Below are positions 27,940 through 37,943 of a stretch of DNA of 64,000 nt, in pieces. The notes under the pieces were generated by a model. It did not search any database. It was given only the letters and a program-made list of their open reading frames with translations, and was not told where the DNA came from. The stretch comes from Staphylococcus sp. NRL 16/872 (GTDB taxonomy: Bacteria > Bacillota > Bacilli > Staphylococcales > Staphylococcaceae), in the NCBI RefSeq assembly GCF_022815905.2, contig NZ_CP119327.1:1550001-1614000 (forward strand). The letters run 5' to 3'. How positions within the stretch are numbered: position 1 is the first letter of the stretch; every line of letters begins with the position of its first letter. The position numbers were made by a program, and so were the translations under genes.

Positions 27940-30036
27940 CTACTCATCTAATGCTTTGTGAGATGCATTAACGCGTCCTTGTTTATCAATTTCAGTAATT
28001 TTAACTTCAATTGTATCGCCAATTTTTAATACATCTTCAACTTTATTTATACGTTCTTTAGAAATTTGAGAGATGTGTAATAATGCATCTTTGCCTGGGA
28101 AAATTTCTACAAATGCGCCGTATTTCTCAATACGTTTAACTTTAGCATTGTAGACTTGACCAACTTCAGCTTCGCGTGTGATATCTTCAATGATTTCACG
28201 AGCACGGGTAATCATCGCTTGGTCAACTGCGCCGATAAAGACTGTACCATCTTGTTCAATATCTAATTTTACGCCAGTTTCATCAATGATTTCATTGATT
28301 TTCTTACCACCAGGTCCGATAACGTCTCTAATTTTATCAGGATTGATGTGGATGATTTCTACTTTAGGTGCATACGCACTTAATTCTTTACGTGGTTGAT
28401 CAATAGTTTGTAACATGTGATCCATGATTGCTAAACGACCCTGACGTGCTTGTTCAAGGGCTTCTTCAATCACTTCTCTTGTTAAACCATCAATTTTAAT
28501 ATCCATTTGGATTGCAGTAATACCTTCTTTAGTACCTGCTACTTTAAAGTCCATATCACCTAGTGCATCTTCCATACCTTGAATATCCGTTAAAATAGTA
28601 TAACTATCTTCACGTGTTACAAGTCCCATTGCAATACCTGCTACCGGTGCTTTGATTGGAACACCTGCGTCCATTAATGCAAGTGTTGAACCACAGATTG
28701 AAGCTTGTGAAGATGAACCGTTAGATTCTAATACTTCACTAACAATACGAATTGTATATGGGAAGTCAGCAGTATCAGGAATAATATATCTTAATGCTCT
28801 TTCACCTAAAGCACCATGTCCAATTTCACGACGGCCTGGTGCTCTTACAGGACCAGTTTCCCCCACTGAGAAGTTAGGGAAATTATAATGATGCATAAAG
28901 CGTTTTTCAACTTCTGGTCCTAACCCATCAATTAATTGATAGTCGCCTAAAGCACCTAAAGTTAAAACAGATAAAGCCTGTGTTTGACCACGTGTGAATA
29001 ATCCTGAACCATGTGCACGTGGTAATAAACCAACTTCAGATTCTAAAGGACGAATTTCATCTGGTTTACGACCATCTGGTCTAATTTTTTCATCTGCGAT
29101 TAAGCGACGCACTTCTTCTTTAACTAAATCGTTAAGAATAGCGTAGACTTCATCAATTAATAATTCATTTTCAGGATCAGCTTCGTCGACAAACTCAGTT
29201 GCAATTTCAGCTTTTAAAGCATCTAAATTCTCATCGCGTTGTTGTTTATCGAAAGTTAAGACTGTTTCTTTCAAGCCTTTTTCTTCTGTTAAAGCTTTCA
29301 CTTTATTCACAAGTTCTTCGTCACGTTCAACCGGTACGAATTCTTTCTTAACGGGCTGAATATGTTCCACAACTTCTTCTTGGAATGCCACTAAACGTTT
29401 GATTTCTTCATGACCAAAGAAGATCGCTTCAAGCATTTCTTTTTCAGTAATCTCACTTGCGCCCGCTTCCACCATGTTAACTGCATCTTTATGACCAGCT
29501 ACTTCTAAATCTAAGCGTGAAACTTCTTTTTGCTCAAGTGTAGGATTGATTACATATTCTCCATCAATATAACCGACATTTACGCCGGCAATTGGTCCTT
29601 GGAATGGAATATCTGACACACTTAATGCCATTGATGAACCAATCATCGCCGCCATTTCAGGTGAACAATCTGGATCTGCACTTAATACTGTATTCATAAT
29701 TTGTACGTCATGACGGTAGCCTTTTGGGAAAAGTGGTCGAATCGGTCTATCGATTAAACGTGCAGTTAATGTTGCTTCATCTGCAGGACGACCTTCACGT
29801 TTTTTAAAACCACCAGGAATTTTACCAGCAGCATACATTTTTTCTTCATAATTCACTGTTAATGGGAAAAAGTCACCATCACGTGGTTCTTTTGAGGCAA
29901 CAGCCGTCGATAATACTACCGTATCACCATATCGTACTAACACTGCACCATTAGCTTGTTTCGCTAATTGACCTGTCTCAATCGTTAACGATCTTCCAGC
30001 CCACTCAGTTTTAAAAACTTTTTTATCTTGAGACAT
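27940..30036 (-). CDS. pnp: Polyribonucleotide nucleotidyltransferase (PNPase)
   Basis: PNPase degrades RNA from the 3' end using phosphate. The 698-residue protein has two RNase PH domains (about 1-230 and 310-540) separated by a helical domain. A KH domain ([17 protein letters not shown]) and an S1 domain ([20 protein letters not shown]) complete the protein. Catalytic-core segments [17 protein letters not shown] and [10 protein letters not shown] are present. The ATG start has AGAGGAGA upstream. It follows rpsO with a terminator between them, the same order as in most bacteria, so some transcripts probably read through from rpsO. Confidence 0.98.
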   Translation of the reverse strand: MSQDKKVFKTEWAGRSLTIETGQLAKQANGAVLVRYGDTVVLSTAVASKEPRDGDFFPLTVNYEEKMYAAGKIPGGFKKREGRPADEATLTARLIDRPIRPLFPKGYRHDVQIMNTVLSADPDCSPEMAAMIGSSMALSVSDIPFQGPIAGVNVGYIDGEYVINPTLEQKEVSRLDLEVAGHKDAVNMVEAGASEITEKEMLEAIFFGHEEIKRLVAFQEEVVEHIQPVKKEFVPVERDEELVNKVKALTEEKGLKETVLTFDKQQRDENLDALKAEIATEFVDEADPENELLIDEVYAILNDLVKEEVRRLIADEKIRPDGRKPDEIRPLESEVGLLPRAHGSGLFTRGQTQALSVLTLGALGDYQLIDGLGPEVEKRFMHHYNFPNFSVGETGPVRAPGRREIGHGALGERALRYIIPDTADFPYTIRIVSEVLESNGSSSQASICGSTLALMDAGVPIKAPVAGIAMGLVTREDSYTILTDIQGMEDALGDMDFKVAGTKEGITAIQMDIKIDGLTREVIEEALEQARQGRLAIMDHMLQTIDQPRKELSAYAPKVEIIHINPDKIRDVIGPGGKKINEIIDETGVKLDIEQDGTVFIGAVDQAMITRAREIIEDITREAEVGQVYNAKVKRIEKYGAFVEIFPGKDALLHISQISKERINKVEDVLKIGDTIEVKITEIDKQGRVNASHKALDE

Positions 30037-30118
30037 TATGAATCTCCTCTCTGAAATCTAATATCTACATCATATCATTAATTTTTATAATTTTATATTA
30101 GTGATTATCTAAAACGAT

Positions 30119-30157
30119 AAAAAAAGGAAAGTACCAAACCAAGTGGTGCTTTCCTTT
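30119..30157 (-). terminator. Terminator between rpsO and pnp
   Basis: AAAGGAAAGTACCA (30123-30136) pairs with TGGTGCTTTCCTTT (30144-30157) over 14 bp with one G-U. TTTTTTT follows on the minus strand. It starts 13 bases after the rpsO stop. Confidence 0.88.
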
Positions 30158-30170
30158 AAATATATTAATA

Positions 30171-30440
30171 TTAACGACGAATACCTAATGATTTAATTAA
30201 TTCACGGTAACGTTGAATATCTTTACCACGTAAGTAGTTTAATAAGTGACGACGACGACCTACCATTTTTAATAATCCACGACGAGAATGGTGGTCTTTT
30301 TTGTGTTCACGTAAGTGTTCGTTTAATGCAGTGATTTCTGCAGTTAAAACAGCGATTTGTACTTCTGGTGAACCAGTGTCAGTTTCGTGTACACGATATT
30401 CTTTGATAATTTCATTTTTACGTTCTTGAGTAATTGCCAT
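30171..30440 (-). CDS. rpsO: 30S ribosomal protein S15
   Basis: S15 binds 16S rRNA in the platform of the small subunit and starts platform assembly. The 89-residue protein begins [15 protein letters not shown], with the expected length and the conserved [20 protein letters not shown] helix pair. I chose ATG at 30440, with AGGAGG about 8 bases upstream; a longer in-frame reading would include the leader. A leader of about 80-110 bases precedes it and could carry the S15 autoregulation site known in other bacteria. It lies between ribF and pnp. Confidence 0.98.
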   Translation of the reverse strand: MAITQERKNEIIKEYRVHETDTGSPEVQIAVLTAEITALNEHLREHKKDHHSRRGLLKMVGRRRHLLNYLRGKDIQRYRELIKSLGIRR

Positions 30441-30554
30441 AATTAAATTCCTCCTAAATTTTGTATACACCTTAATCTGAGCTAAGCGTCGGAGTTTCAA
30501 CTTGCCAAGAGAAAGGAATAAATTTGATAAGTCTTATATTTATAAAACTCAACT

Positions 30555-31526
30555 TTAGATATTATACGATACTTCATCTCCGAAATCAACAGCTAATAGA
30601 TATTTGGCACGTTCTTTATCATTGTTCATTTGTTCTACTAATGGGTCAATACCATCAAATTTAACTTCTGGTCTTAAGTAGTGGTGCCAATAAACAATCA
30701 CGCGTTCACCATAAATATTATCACTAAAGTCGAAGATGTTTACCTCAATAACTACCTCTGCTTTTGATGAATCATGAAATGTAGGTTTCACCCCAACATT
30801 TGCTACGCCACGATAGATTTTATTTTCTGCACCAATAGCCATACTTACTGCATATACACCTTTTTTCGGTAAAACGTAATCATCACTAGGTTGAACATTG
30901 GCAGTAGGGAAACCAATCGTACGTCCACGTTTTTCGCCTTGTACTACCGTGCCTTTGATACGATATAAATAACCTAATTGTTCATTTGCTTTTTTCAAGT
31001 CACCATTTTTTAATGCTTCTCTTATAGCAGTTGTTGAAATCTTCTCAGATTCCATTTCTTGTTTACCAACTATAGTTGTATTAAATTCTTCCATTTCGTT
31101 TAAAACTGACATATTACCTTTTCCAAATTTACCATATGTAAAATCGAAACCGGCAACCACTTCTTTAACATCATTATTAATGATGTATTCTTGCGCAAAT
31201 TCTTCGGCAGTTACATTAGCAAATCGAGAAGAGAAATTAATGACAATGCAATAATCGATGTCATGTTGCTCAATCATCTCAAGTTTATCTGAAAGCGGTG
31301 TTAAATAATCCGTACGTTTACGTTCTGGATTTAACACTACAGAAGGATGCGGATCAAAAGTTGTGACTGCTTTTTTTAAATTTTTCTCTTGAGCACGTTT
31401 ATTTAATGCTTCAAATACTTTATTATGTCCACGATGCATTCCATCAAAAAAACCAAAAGCCATGGCTACTTCTTCTTGAATTAATTGGTCTTTTTGAATT
31501 GGATGGGTTACTTCTATCACTTTCAT
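30555..31526 (-). CDS. ribF: Bifunctional riboflavin kinase/FAD synthetase
   Basis: RibF turns riboflavin into FMN and then FAD. The 323-residue protein has an N-terminal nucleotidyltransferase domain (GFFDGMHRGHNKVF with the HxGH signature; TTFDPHPSVVLNP). The C-terminal riboflavin kinase domain from about residue 185 contains GRTIGFPTANV and RGVANVGVKPTF. The ATG start lies 14 bases after the truB stop, so the two genes are co-transcribed, as in other staphylococci. No FMN riboswitch is visible here. Confidence 0.97.
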   Translation of the reverse strand: MKVIEVTHPIQKDQLIQEEVAMAFGFFDGMHRGHNKVFEALNKRAQEKNLKKAVTTFDPHPSVVLNPERKRTDYLTPLSDKLEMIEQHDIDYCIVINFSSRFANVTAEEFAQEYIINNDVKEVVAGFDFTYGKFGKGNMSVLNEMEEFNTTIVGKQEMESEKISTTAIREALKNGDLKKANEQLGYLYRIKGTVVQGEKRGRTIGFPTANVQPSDDYVLPKKGVYAVSMAIGAENKIYRGVANVGVKPTFHDSSKAEVVIEVNIFDFSDNIYGERVIVYWHHYLRPEVKFDGIDPLVEQMNNDKERAKYLLAVDFGDEVSYNI

Positions 31527-31540
31527 AACGTCTAACTCCT

Positions 31541-32461
31541 TTAATTGAATACTTTTTTAGGTTTTATTTCATGTGGTTTGTCAGGATGTTGAACATAAAT
31601 AGCCATTGCTTTATCGGTGTCTGTATCTTTAAATACAAGTTGATCACTTGCTATAGATTTTTCAAATATTTTCTTATTAAATTTCTGGCCATTCAAAATT
31701 CTTTTTTTCATTTTTTCATCCGATATAGGTATCTCAGGCAAACTTTTCAAACCATATTCTATAGGAAATAGATGGGATTGTAATGCTTCTTGCTCATGGA
31801 ATGTTGAAATTTGTTCAAGTGTTAAACTTTCTTTTATATCAAAGCCACCTGAAGTTGTACGCGTTAATAAAGACATATGCGCTGGATAGCCGAGTTCTTT
31901 ACCTATATCAGTGGCAAGTGTACGAATATATGTCCCTTTTCCACAATGAACAATAATATCAAAGTGACATTGATTATCTTTGAATACTAACTCTGACGTG
32001 CGCTCGATTTGTTTAATATTCACTTTCCTCTCTGGTCGTTCTACCGTTTCACCGTTTCTCGCATATTCATATAATTTTTTACCATTCACTTTTACTGAAG
32101 AATACATAGGTGGGATTTGCGTAATGATACCTTGAAATTCTTCTAATATTGAATCAACTTGACGTTCACTAAGTTCATTTGTCGTAATGTTAACCTTTTC
32201 CACAACATCCCCAGTTTGATCTTCAGTAGTCGTACTTTCACCAATTGAAACGGTTGCTTTATAAGATTTACCCATATCCATAATGTAGTCACTCACTCTA
32301 GTAGCAGGACCAATACAAATAGGTAACACCCCTGCCACTTCTGGATCTAGTGTGCCAGTATGACCAATTTTTTTCGTTTTTAAAATTTTTCTTAATTTAA
32401 ATACAACATCGTGACTTGTAAGTCCACGTTCTTTATATACGGGTAAAATACCGTTGTACAT
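31541..32461 (-). CDS. truB: tRNA pseudouridine-55 synthase TruB
   Basis: TruB isomerises U55 in the T-loop of tRNAs. The 306-residue protein shows [17 protein letters not shown], the catalytic-Asp motif [15 protein letters not shown] near residues 35-50, and the [13 protein letters not shown] segment. A short C-terminal domain follows. The ATG start comes about 100 bases after the rbfA stop, with a compact hairpin in the gap (32523-32550). It is followed by ribF after 14 bases. Confidence 0.97.
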   Translation of the reverse strand: MYNGILPVYKERGLTSHDVVFKLRKILKTKKIGHTGTLDPEVAGVLPICIGPATRVSDYIMDMGKSYKATVSIGESTTTEDQTGDVVEKVNITTNELSERQVDSILEEFQGIITQIPPMYSSVKVNGKKLYEYARNGETVERPERKVNIKQIERTSELVFKDNQCHFDIIVHCGKGTYIRTLATDIGKELGYPAHMSLLTRTTSGGFDIKESLTLEQISTFHEQEALQSHLFPIEYGLKSLPEIPISDEKMKKRILNGQKFNKKIFEKSIASDQLVFKDTDTDKAMAIYVQHPDKPHEIKPKKVFN

Positions 32462-32522
32462 AATTACACACCCTTGTCTTAAAACGATTTATGTATAAGT
32501 TTTATTTCCCTAATAATTGAGA

Positions 32523-32550
32523 GGCTGAGGCATGATACTATGCCTCAGCC
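32523..32550. repeat. Palindromic hairpin after rbfA (GC-rich, no T run)
   Basis: GGCTGAGGCAT (32523-32533) pairs perfectly with ATGCCTCAGCC (32540-32550) around a 6-base loop, 9 bases after the rbfA stop. Neither strand has a good T run, so it may not terminate transcription. It might instead protect a 3' end or act as a processing site. The arm resembles the terminal repeat of the element at 25871-26005 (GAGGCTGAGGCAT against GAGGTTGAGACAA). Confidence 0.7.
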
Positions 32551-32559
32551 AATCTATCA

Positions 32560-32910
32560 TTATTTATCTTGTTTGTGTAAATCTTGAATCATTTTTTCAA
32601 TTTTATTTCCGTATTCGATTGACTCATCATATTCAAAGAATAATTCTGGAATAATACGTAATCTCATTCTTGATCCAAGTTCAGATTTAATAAATCCTTT
32701 AGCTTTGTCTAAAGCTTTGAAAGTATCTTTAACTTCTTTATCACTACCAAGTACTGTTAAATACACTTTAGCTTGTGATAAGTCATTTGTTAAGTCAACA
32801 TCAGTAATTGTGATAAATCCTACTCTAGGATCTTTCACTTTATTATTAACGATATCCATAATTTCTTTTTTCATTTGTTCGCCAACACGTTCTGCTCTCA
32901 TGTTACTCAT
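32560..32910 (-). CDS. rbfA: 30S ribosome-binding factor RbfA
   Basis: RbfA binds immature 30S subunits and helps 16S rRNA 5' maturation. The 116-residue KH-fold protein starts [17 protein letters not shown]. It shows the conserved [30 protein letters not shown] stretch in overlapping parts and the R-rich [15 protein letters not shown]. The length equals the S. aureus protein. It has GAGGTG about 7 bases before the ATG. It would normally follow infB directly, but here a lipoprotein gene with the infB terminator intervenes. It therefore probably has its own promoter in 32911-33049 or depends on read-through. Confidence 0.97.
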   Translation of the reverse strand: MSNMRAERVGEQMKKEIMDIVNNKVKDPRVGFITITDVDLTNDLSQAKVYLTVLGSDKEVKDTFKALDKAKGFIKSELGSRMRLRIIPELFFEYDESIEYGNKIEKMIQDLHKQDK

Positions 32911-33049
32911 GGATATTTCACCTCTTTAAAAATTTTGTCCTATTATTATACCCTTATAAATTAACTAGTAAAGACATGATTTATAATTTCACTATGAAAA
33001 TTTTTGCTCATTATTTTATTATATCTTATTAGCCTCAAAAACAAAATTT

Positions 33050-33640
33050 TTATTCTTCAGTTTCGAGTGAATTAGTAGTATTTTTACTTCCTTTAATGTC
33101 TTTTAATCGTTTTTGACCATAAACTTTTTCAAATTTTTCATAAAGTGGGTTTTTCCAAGTGTGACCATCAAAATCTTTATAGGCAGAAACAATAATTTTA
33201 TATGATGCTATTTTATTATCACTTTCTAAATTAAATATTTCTTTATCACTACTACTGTGACCTGTCAAATTGATTTCATCATCTGCATAATTACTAATAT
33301 ATGCATCTTGGCTAAACGCCATTGCAAAATCAGGTTTGATTGGTAAGCCGTTTTTATCCCATGCAACTACAGCTAAAGTCACTTCTTTAATATCTTTATT
33401 ACTGTTATTTACTATCGTTGGATTTAATTGATCCCATGTTCTAAGATAACCATCATCAGTATCTTTATCTATGAACTTTACATTTTCAACATGTACGTCC
33501 TGTTTTTTTAATTTCTTATCAATTGTTTCAGCATTATTAGATGAAAACACCCCGTCGTTATCTGCTTTTACAGAACTACAACCTGATAATAATACTCCAC
33601 TTATACAACAACCTATTGTTATGTTTGTAATTTTTTTCAT
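33050..33640 (-). CDS. Putative lipoprotein, possibly DUF5780-like, inserted between infB and rbfA
   Basis: The 196-residue protein has a clear lipoprotein signal (MKKITNITIGCCISGVLLSGCSS) with the lipobox LLSGC, so it should be anchored outside the membrane. The mature part has a short linker and then a beta-rich domain. That domain has the feel of an immunoglobulin-like extracellular domain (NPTIVNNSNKDIKEVTLAVVAW), ending SYKIIVSAYKDFDGHTWKNPLYEKF. This resembles small staphylococcal lipoproteins annotated DUF5780, which I can only suggest. It has AAAGGGG about 6 bases before the ATG and a possible promoter. It has no obvious terminator. It is absent from this place in S. aureus as I remember it. 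The function is unknown. Confidence 0.85.
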   Translation of the reverse strand: MKKITNITIGCCISGVLLSGCSSVKADNDGVFSSNNAETIDKKLKKQDVHVENVKFIDKDTDDGYLRTWDQLNPTIVNNSNKDIKEVTLAVVAWDKNGLPIKPDFAMAFSQDAYISNYADDEINLTGHSSSDKEIFNLESDNKIASYKIIVSAYKDFDGHTWKNPLYEKFEKVYGQKRLKDIKGSKNTTNSLETEE

Positions 33641-33719
33641 GTTAATCCCCTTTGATTTTATAATTTAATTATTGAAAAATAATAACAAAATTATAATAGC
33701 AACAAACGTAATTTTTTAG

Positions 33720-33747
33720 AATATAGATTGTAATATAACTTTTTCAA
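33720..33747 (-). promoter_or_regulatory. Possible promoter of the lipoprotein gene
   Basis: On the minus strand, TTGAAA (33747-33742) and TATATT (33725-33720) are spaced by 16 bases, about 80 bases before the start codon. The area is very AT-rich, so chance matches are likely. Confidence 0.35.
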
Positions 33748-33827
33748 TTTTATTTACTTAATAATCTTAAAATATAAATAATACTTAAATAATAATTGGA
33801 AACTATATAGAATCCAACAAATAATGA

Positions 33828-33867
33828 TAAAAAAACTATCAACTAAGCTTTTCGCTTAGTTGATAGT
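33828..33867 (-). terminator. Strong terminator directly after infB
   Basis: ACTATCAACTAAGC (33835-33848) pairs perfectly over 14 bp with GCTTAGTTGATAGT (33854-33867). TTTTTTTATC follows on the minus strand. It starts 21 bases after the infB stop and splits the usual infB-rbfA unit. Confidence 0.93.
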
Positions 33868-33888
33868 CTAAAAATATTAATTCAATTA

Positions 33889-36009
33889 TTATCTTTCAAC
33901 TTCTACCATTTCAAAGGCTTCGATAATGTCACCTTCTTTGATATCGTTAAATTTCTCAATTGTAATACCACATTCGTAGCCTTGCGCTACTTCTTTAGCA
34001 TCGTCTTTGAAACGTTTTAATGTGTCTAATTCCCCTTCAAATAATACGATACCGTCTCTGATAACACGTACGCCTGCGTTACGTGTGATTTTACCTTCAG
34101 TTACGTAACTACCTGCAATTGTACCAACTTTAGATACTTTGAATGTTTGACGTACTTCAGCTTGTCCGATTACTTGTTCTTCAAATTCAGGGTCTAATAA
34201 ACCTTTCATAGCTGATTCGATTTCTTCAATAACGTTGTAAATGACACGGTGAAGACGCATATCTACATTTTCAGCTTCAGCAGCACGTTTAGCACCAGCA
34301 TCAGGACGAACATTAAATCCGATAATGATACCATTTGATGCATTAGCTAATGTTACGTCTGATTCGTTGATAGCACCTACGGCAGTGTGAATGATACGTA
34401 CATTTACGCCTTCAACATCAATCTTCATTAATGAAGCGGCTAAGGCTTCTACTGAACCTTGAACGTCACCTTTAATAATTACGTTAAGATCTTTCATTTC
34501 ACCTTGTTTCATTTGTTCAAATAAGTTATCTAATGAAACGTTTTTACTTTCTTGACGTTGTTGAATCACGCTTGCCTCATGACGTGCTTCACCGATACGA
34601 CGCGCTTGTTTCTCATCTTTGAAAATAACGAAACGGTCACCTGCTAAAGGCACATCATTAATACCCGTAATTTCAACTGGAGTTGATGGACCTGCAGTTT
34701 TAATTCTTTGACCAAGGTCATTTACCATAGCACGAATACGTCCATAAGTATTACCTACTACGATTGAATCACCAACATTTAATGTACCGTTTTGTACAAG
34801 TAATGATGCTGCTGGACCACGTGATTTATCTAATTCTGCTTCAATTACTGTACCAACAGCTTGTTTATCAGGATTAGCTTTTAATTCTTGAACTTCAGCT
34901 ACTAAACCGATCATTTCTAATAAGTCATCGATACCGTCGCCACTTAACGCTGATAATTGAACAAAGATTGTGTCGCCGCCCCAATCTTCAGGAATCAAAC
35001 CATATTCAGTTAATTCTTGCATAACGCGATCTGGATTAGCAGTTGGTTTGTCAATTTTATTTACTGCAACGATTGTAGGTACATCTGCCTCTTTGGCATG
35101 GTTAATCGCTTCAATTGTTTGAGGCATTACACCATCATCTGCTGCTACTACTAAGATAGTGATATCAGTAACTTGAGCACCACGTGCACGCATTGTAGTG
35201 AAAGCTGCGTGTCCTGGAGTATCTAAGAAAGTAATTTTCTTACCAGCATTTTCAATTTGGTATGCACCGATATGTTGCGTAATACCACCAGCTTCGCCAG
35301 CAGTTACTTTTGTATGACGAATTGAATCAAGTAAAGTTGTTTTACCGTGGTCAACGTGACCCATGATAGTTACAACAGCTGGTCTTTCAATTGCATCTGG
35401 ATCGTCTTCTTCATTATCAAAATAAGTTGAAAGATCTTCTTCATTAACGACTACTTCTTTTTCAATTTCTACGCCATAATCATCAGCAATTAATTCTAAC
35501 GTTTCTTCGTCTAGAGATTGGTTAATATTCGCTACAATACCTAATAAGAATAATTTTTTAATGATGCCTGATGATTCAATATTTAATTTATCCGCTAATT
35601 CACCAACAGTAATGCCTTCTTCATAAGTGATTTTTGATGGCATTTCTTTAGGTTCAGCTGCTGGTTTATTTTTATTTCCTTTATTATTGTTCTTGTTGTT
35701 CTTATTATTTTTGTTGTTTTTATTTTTATTATTGTTTTTATTGTTTTTAGGATTAGCGTTTCCTTTGTTATTTTGTTTCTTGTTATTATTGTTGCTTTGT
35801 TGTTTTTGGTGATTATTTTGAGTAGTTTGTTTATCATTATTACCACTTTGTTGTGGTTTAAATTTCTTATCAAGCACTTTAATTTGATCGTCTTCAAGCG
35901 CCTGCATGTGATTAGATACTTCTACGTCCATTTTTTTTAACTCATCGATAATCTCTTTACTTTTCACGTTTAATTCTTTCGCATATTCATAAATTCTTTT
36001 TTTACTCAT
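33889..36009 (-). CDS. infB: Translation initiation factor IF-2
   Basis: IF-2 is the GTPase that places initiator tRNA on the ribosome. The 706-residue protein has an N-terminal IF2N domain ([19 protein letters not shown]) and then a low-complexity Asn/Lys stretch (about residues 65-125). A second IF2N domain precedes the G domain, with [10 protein letters not shown] near residue 214, DTPGHAAFT and NKID. The beta-barrel and C-terminal domains follow. I chose ATG at 36009 (MSKKRIYEY), with AAGGAG 7 bases upstream; the longer frame adds residues not found in the family. It starts 4 bases after the ylxQ stop. A strong terminator follows. Confidence 0.98.
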   Translation of the reverse strand: MSKKRIYEYAKELNVKSKEIIDELKKMDVEVSNHMQALEDDQIKVLDKKFKPQQSGNNDKQTTQNNHQKQQSNNNNKKQNNKGNANPKNNKNNNKNKNNKNNKNNKNNNKGNKNKPAAEPKEMPSKITYEEGITVGELADKLNIESSGIIKKLFLLGIVANINQSLDEETLELIADDYGVEIEKEVVVNEEDLSTYFDNEEDDPDAIERPAVVTIMGHVDHGKTTLLDSIRHTKVTAGEAGGITQHIGAYQIENAGKKITFLDTPGHAAFTTMRARGAQVTDITILVVAADDGVMPQTIEAINHAKEADVPTIVAVNKIDKPTANPDRVMQELTEYGLIPEDWGGDTIFVQLSALSGDGIDDLLEMIGLVAEVQELKANPDKQAVGTVIEAELDKSRGPAASLLVQNGTLNVGDSIVVGNTYGRIRAMVNDLGQRIKTAGPSTPVEITGINDVPLAGDRFVIFKDEKQARRIGEARHEASVIQQRQESKNVSLDNLFEQMKQGEMKDLNVIIKGDVQGSVEALAASLMKIDVEGVNVRIIHTAVGAINESDVTLANASNGIIIGFNVRPDAGAKRAAEAENVDMRLHRVIYNVIEEIESAMKGLLDPEFEEQVIGQAEVRQTFKVSKVGTIAGSYVTEGKITRNAGVRVIRDGIVLFEGELDTLKRFKDDAKEVAQGYECGITIEKFNDIKEGDIIEAFEMVEVER
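35650..35830. repeat. Low-complexity Asn/Lys-coding tract in infB
   Basis: The plus strand reads as runs of TTATT/TTGTT triplets encoding Asn and Lys on the minus strand (repeats of NNK and NKNNKN units). Slippage and length change between strains are expected. The tract is an unstructured linker between the two N-terminal IF2 domains. Confidence 0.85.
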
Positions 36010-36013
36010 ATAA

Positions 36014-36331
36014 TCACTCCTTACAATATTCATCAATCATAGACTTAAGCTTTTTAGCAAATCCTGAGTCAGTGACTCCAACATTTACACGTTCTGCTTT
36101 GCCTAAAGATTGGCCTAATTCTGCTCTCGTACCGAAAATTCTAAATGGAACATGATATGTTTCACATTTATTTTGTATGTTTTTTATAGAGTTTTCCGAA
36201 GCATCAGAAGCTAAAATAACCAATTTAACATTTTGTTTTTTAATTTCTGTTAGTAATACAGATTCTCCTGCTTTAACTTTTCTAGCTCTCATAGCTAACC
36301 CTAAAAAATTGAATATTTTTTCTTTGGTCAT
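36014..36331 (-). CDS. ylxQ: L7Ae family K-turn-binding protein YlxQ
   Basis: This 105-residue protein has the ribosomal L7Ae/L30e fold ([39 protein letters not shown]). YlxQ proteins bind kink-turn RNA and are encoded between ylxR and infB in Firmicutes; their RNA partner is not well settled. It overlaps the ylxR stop by 4 bases and ends 4 bases before infB, so it belongs to the rimP-nusA-ylxR-ylxQ-infB unit. Confidence 0.94.
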   Translation of the reverse strand: MTKEKIFNFLGLAMRARKVKAGESVLLTEIKKQNVKLVILASDASENSIKNIQNKCETYHVPFRIFGTRAELGQSLGKAERVNVGVTDSGFAKKLKSMIDEYCKE

Positions 36332-36612
36332 TTAGGAATCTCTTCTCTATAAATTAATCTGATAATTTCTTTGTAGACTGGGTCTAATTTTTCAGGATTT
36401 TCATTAAAATATCTCTCAAGTACGCCTTTTTGTTGAGCTTCTTCTACACTTTTAACATCTTTTGAAACATATGCGCCTCTTCCTTGCTGTTTCCCTGTAC
36501 CATCAGCAAATATCTCGCCTTCTTTATTAATAACAACGCGAATCATTTCTTTTTTAGGACGCATTTCATTAGTAATAATACATTTGCGCATTGGAATTTT
36601 TTTCTTCTTCAT
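36328..36612 (-). CDS. ylxR: YlxR family protein (RNase P modulator RnpM)
   Basis: The 94-residue basic protein has the YlxR signature: MRKCIITNEM near the start, RGAYVSKD in the middle and a C-terminal helix. In Bacillus subtilis the homologue binds RNase P RNA and modulates its activity, and it was renamed RnpM; earlier work proposed a transcription role. The ATG start is 27 bases after the nusA stop, and its own stop overlaps ylxQ by 4 bases, suggesting coupled translation. Confidence 0.93.
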   Translation of the reverse strand: MKKKKIPMRKCIITNEMRPKKEMIRVVINKEGEIFADGTGKQQGRGAYVSKDVKSVEEAQQKGVLERYFNENPEKLDPVYKEIIRLIYREEIPK

Positions 36613-36639
36613 TATTAATTACTCACCCCAATTTTGTGC

Positions 36640-37923
36640 TTAAACGTCTTTATTTTCTTTCTCGTCTTCTGTTTGCTCTACATCTTCAGGTGTTTCTTCT
36701 GTTTCTTCATTTTCAGAAGCTTCTTCACTTTCTTCATCAGAAGGTTCATCAATTTCAGCTGCTAACTCAGCAGTTGTTAAGTTAGATTCTTCTAAATTAA
36801 CGTCATCGATTTCTACATCTTCATCGCCTGTCATAACGATTTCATCAGCTTGTTCTTCTGATTCGATAACAGGATAAATGCCCGCTTCACGTGCATCAGT
36901 TTCTGATTTAATATCAATCTTCCAACCAGTTAATTTAGCTGCTAAACGTGCGTTTTGACCTCTTTTACCGATAGCAAGAGATAATTGATAATCAGGAACA
37001 ACTACGACTGTAGATTGGTTATCTTCATTAACAATTACTTCAAGTACTTGTGATGGGCTTAATGCATTACGCACGAACACTTTAGGATCTTCATTCCATT
37101 GAACGATGTCAATTTTTTCTCCACCAAGTTCTTCAACTACAGCTTCAACACGTGCACCTTTAGCGCCTACGCAAGCGCCTACTGCATCAATGTCAGGATT
37201 TTCAGAGTACACACTAATTTTAGAACGGTCTCCCGCTTCACGTGCTACTGATTTAACGATAACAGTTCCATCGTAGATTTCAGGCACTTCTTGCTCAAAT
37301 AAACGTTTAAGTAAACCTGGATGGCTTCTAGATACATAAATTTGAGGACCTTTAGTTGTTTGTTCAACTTTGTTTACATACACTTTGATACGTTCGTTTG
37401 GAATGTAACTTTCATTTGGACTTCTTTCAGCTTCAGATAACACAGCTTCTATACGTCCTAAATTAACGTAGACATAACGGTGGTCAACACGGTCAATCAC
37501 ACCTGTTAAAATGTCTTCTTCTTTATCGATGAATTCTTTATAAAGAATTTCTCTTTCAGCATCTCTTAAACGTTGCATTACTGCTTGTTTAGCAGCTTGT
37601 GCGCCTACTCGACCGAAGTCTTTAGGAGTAACATCTTCTTCATAGATGTCACCGATTTCGTAAGCAGGATTTTTAACTAATGCTGTGCTTAAATCAACTT
37701 CATCACGGTCGTCAAATACTTCCTCAACGACTTCTTTACGTGCGATAACTTTGAAAGCACCTTCATCCATATTTAATTCTACACGTACGTTTCTAGCACT
37801 ATCATAGTTCTTCTTATATGCTGTAATTAATGCTGCTTCAATAGCATCAATTAAAACTTCTCTTGGGATTTTCTTTTCTTTCTCTAAATATTCAGTTGCT
37901 AATAATAACTCATTACTTGCCAC
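36640..37923 (-). CDS. nusA: Transcription termination/antitermination factor NusA
   Basis: NusA binds RNA polymerase, prolongs pausing and enhances many intrinsic terminators. The 427-residue protein has the N-terminal polymerase-binding domain, an S1 domain (GVIDRVDHRYVYVNLG) and two KH domains (GACVGAKGARVEAV; LAIGKRGQNARLAAKLTGW). A very acidic tail of about 70 residues ends DEKENKDV. S. aureus NusA is shorter (about 391 as I recall) because this tail is shorter. The ATG start comes 20 bases after rimP. Because its operon leader contains a terminator, feedback control by NusA itself is likely. Confidence 0.97.
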   Translation of the reverse strand: MASNELLLATEYLEKEKKIPREVLIDAIEAALITAYKKNYDSARNVRVELNMDEGAFKVIARKEVVEEVFDDRDEVDLSTALVKNPAYEIGDIYEEDVTPKDFGRVGAQAAKQAVMQRLRDAEREILYKEFIDKEEDILTGVIDRVDHRYVYVNLGRIEAVLSEAERSPNESYIPNERIKVYVNKVEQTTKGPQIYVSRSHPGLLKRLFEQEVPEIYDGTVIVKSVAREAGDRSKISVYSENPDIDAVGACVGAKGARVEAVVEELGGEKIDIVQWNEDPKVFVRNALSPSQVLEVIVNEDNQSTVVVVPDYQLSLAIGKRGQNARLAAKLTGWKIDIKSETDAREAGIYPVIESEEQADEIVMTGDEDVEIDDVNLEESNLTTAELAAEIDEPSDEESEEASENEETEETPEDVEQTEDEKENKDV

Positions 37924-37943
37924 AATTATTCCTCCTCATCACG

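Noticed and set aside
35627..35897. Leu/Phe-rich plus-strand and Lys/Thr-rich minus-strand frames over the infB repeat tract
   Set aside because: They arise from the simple repeat encoding Asn/Lys in IF-2 and show no start signals.
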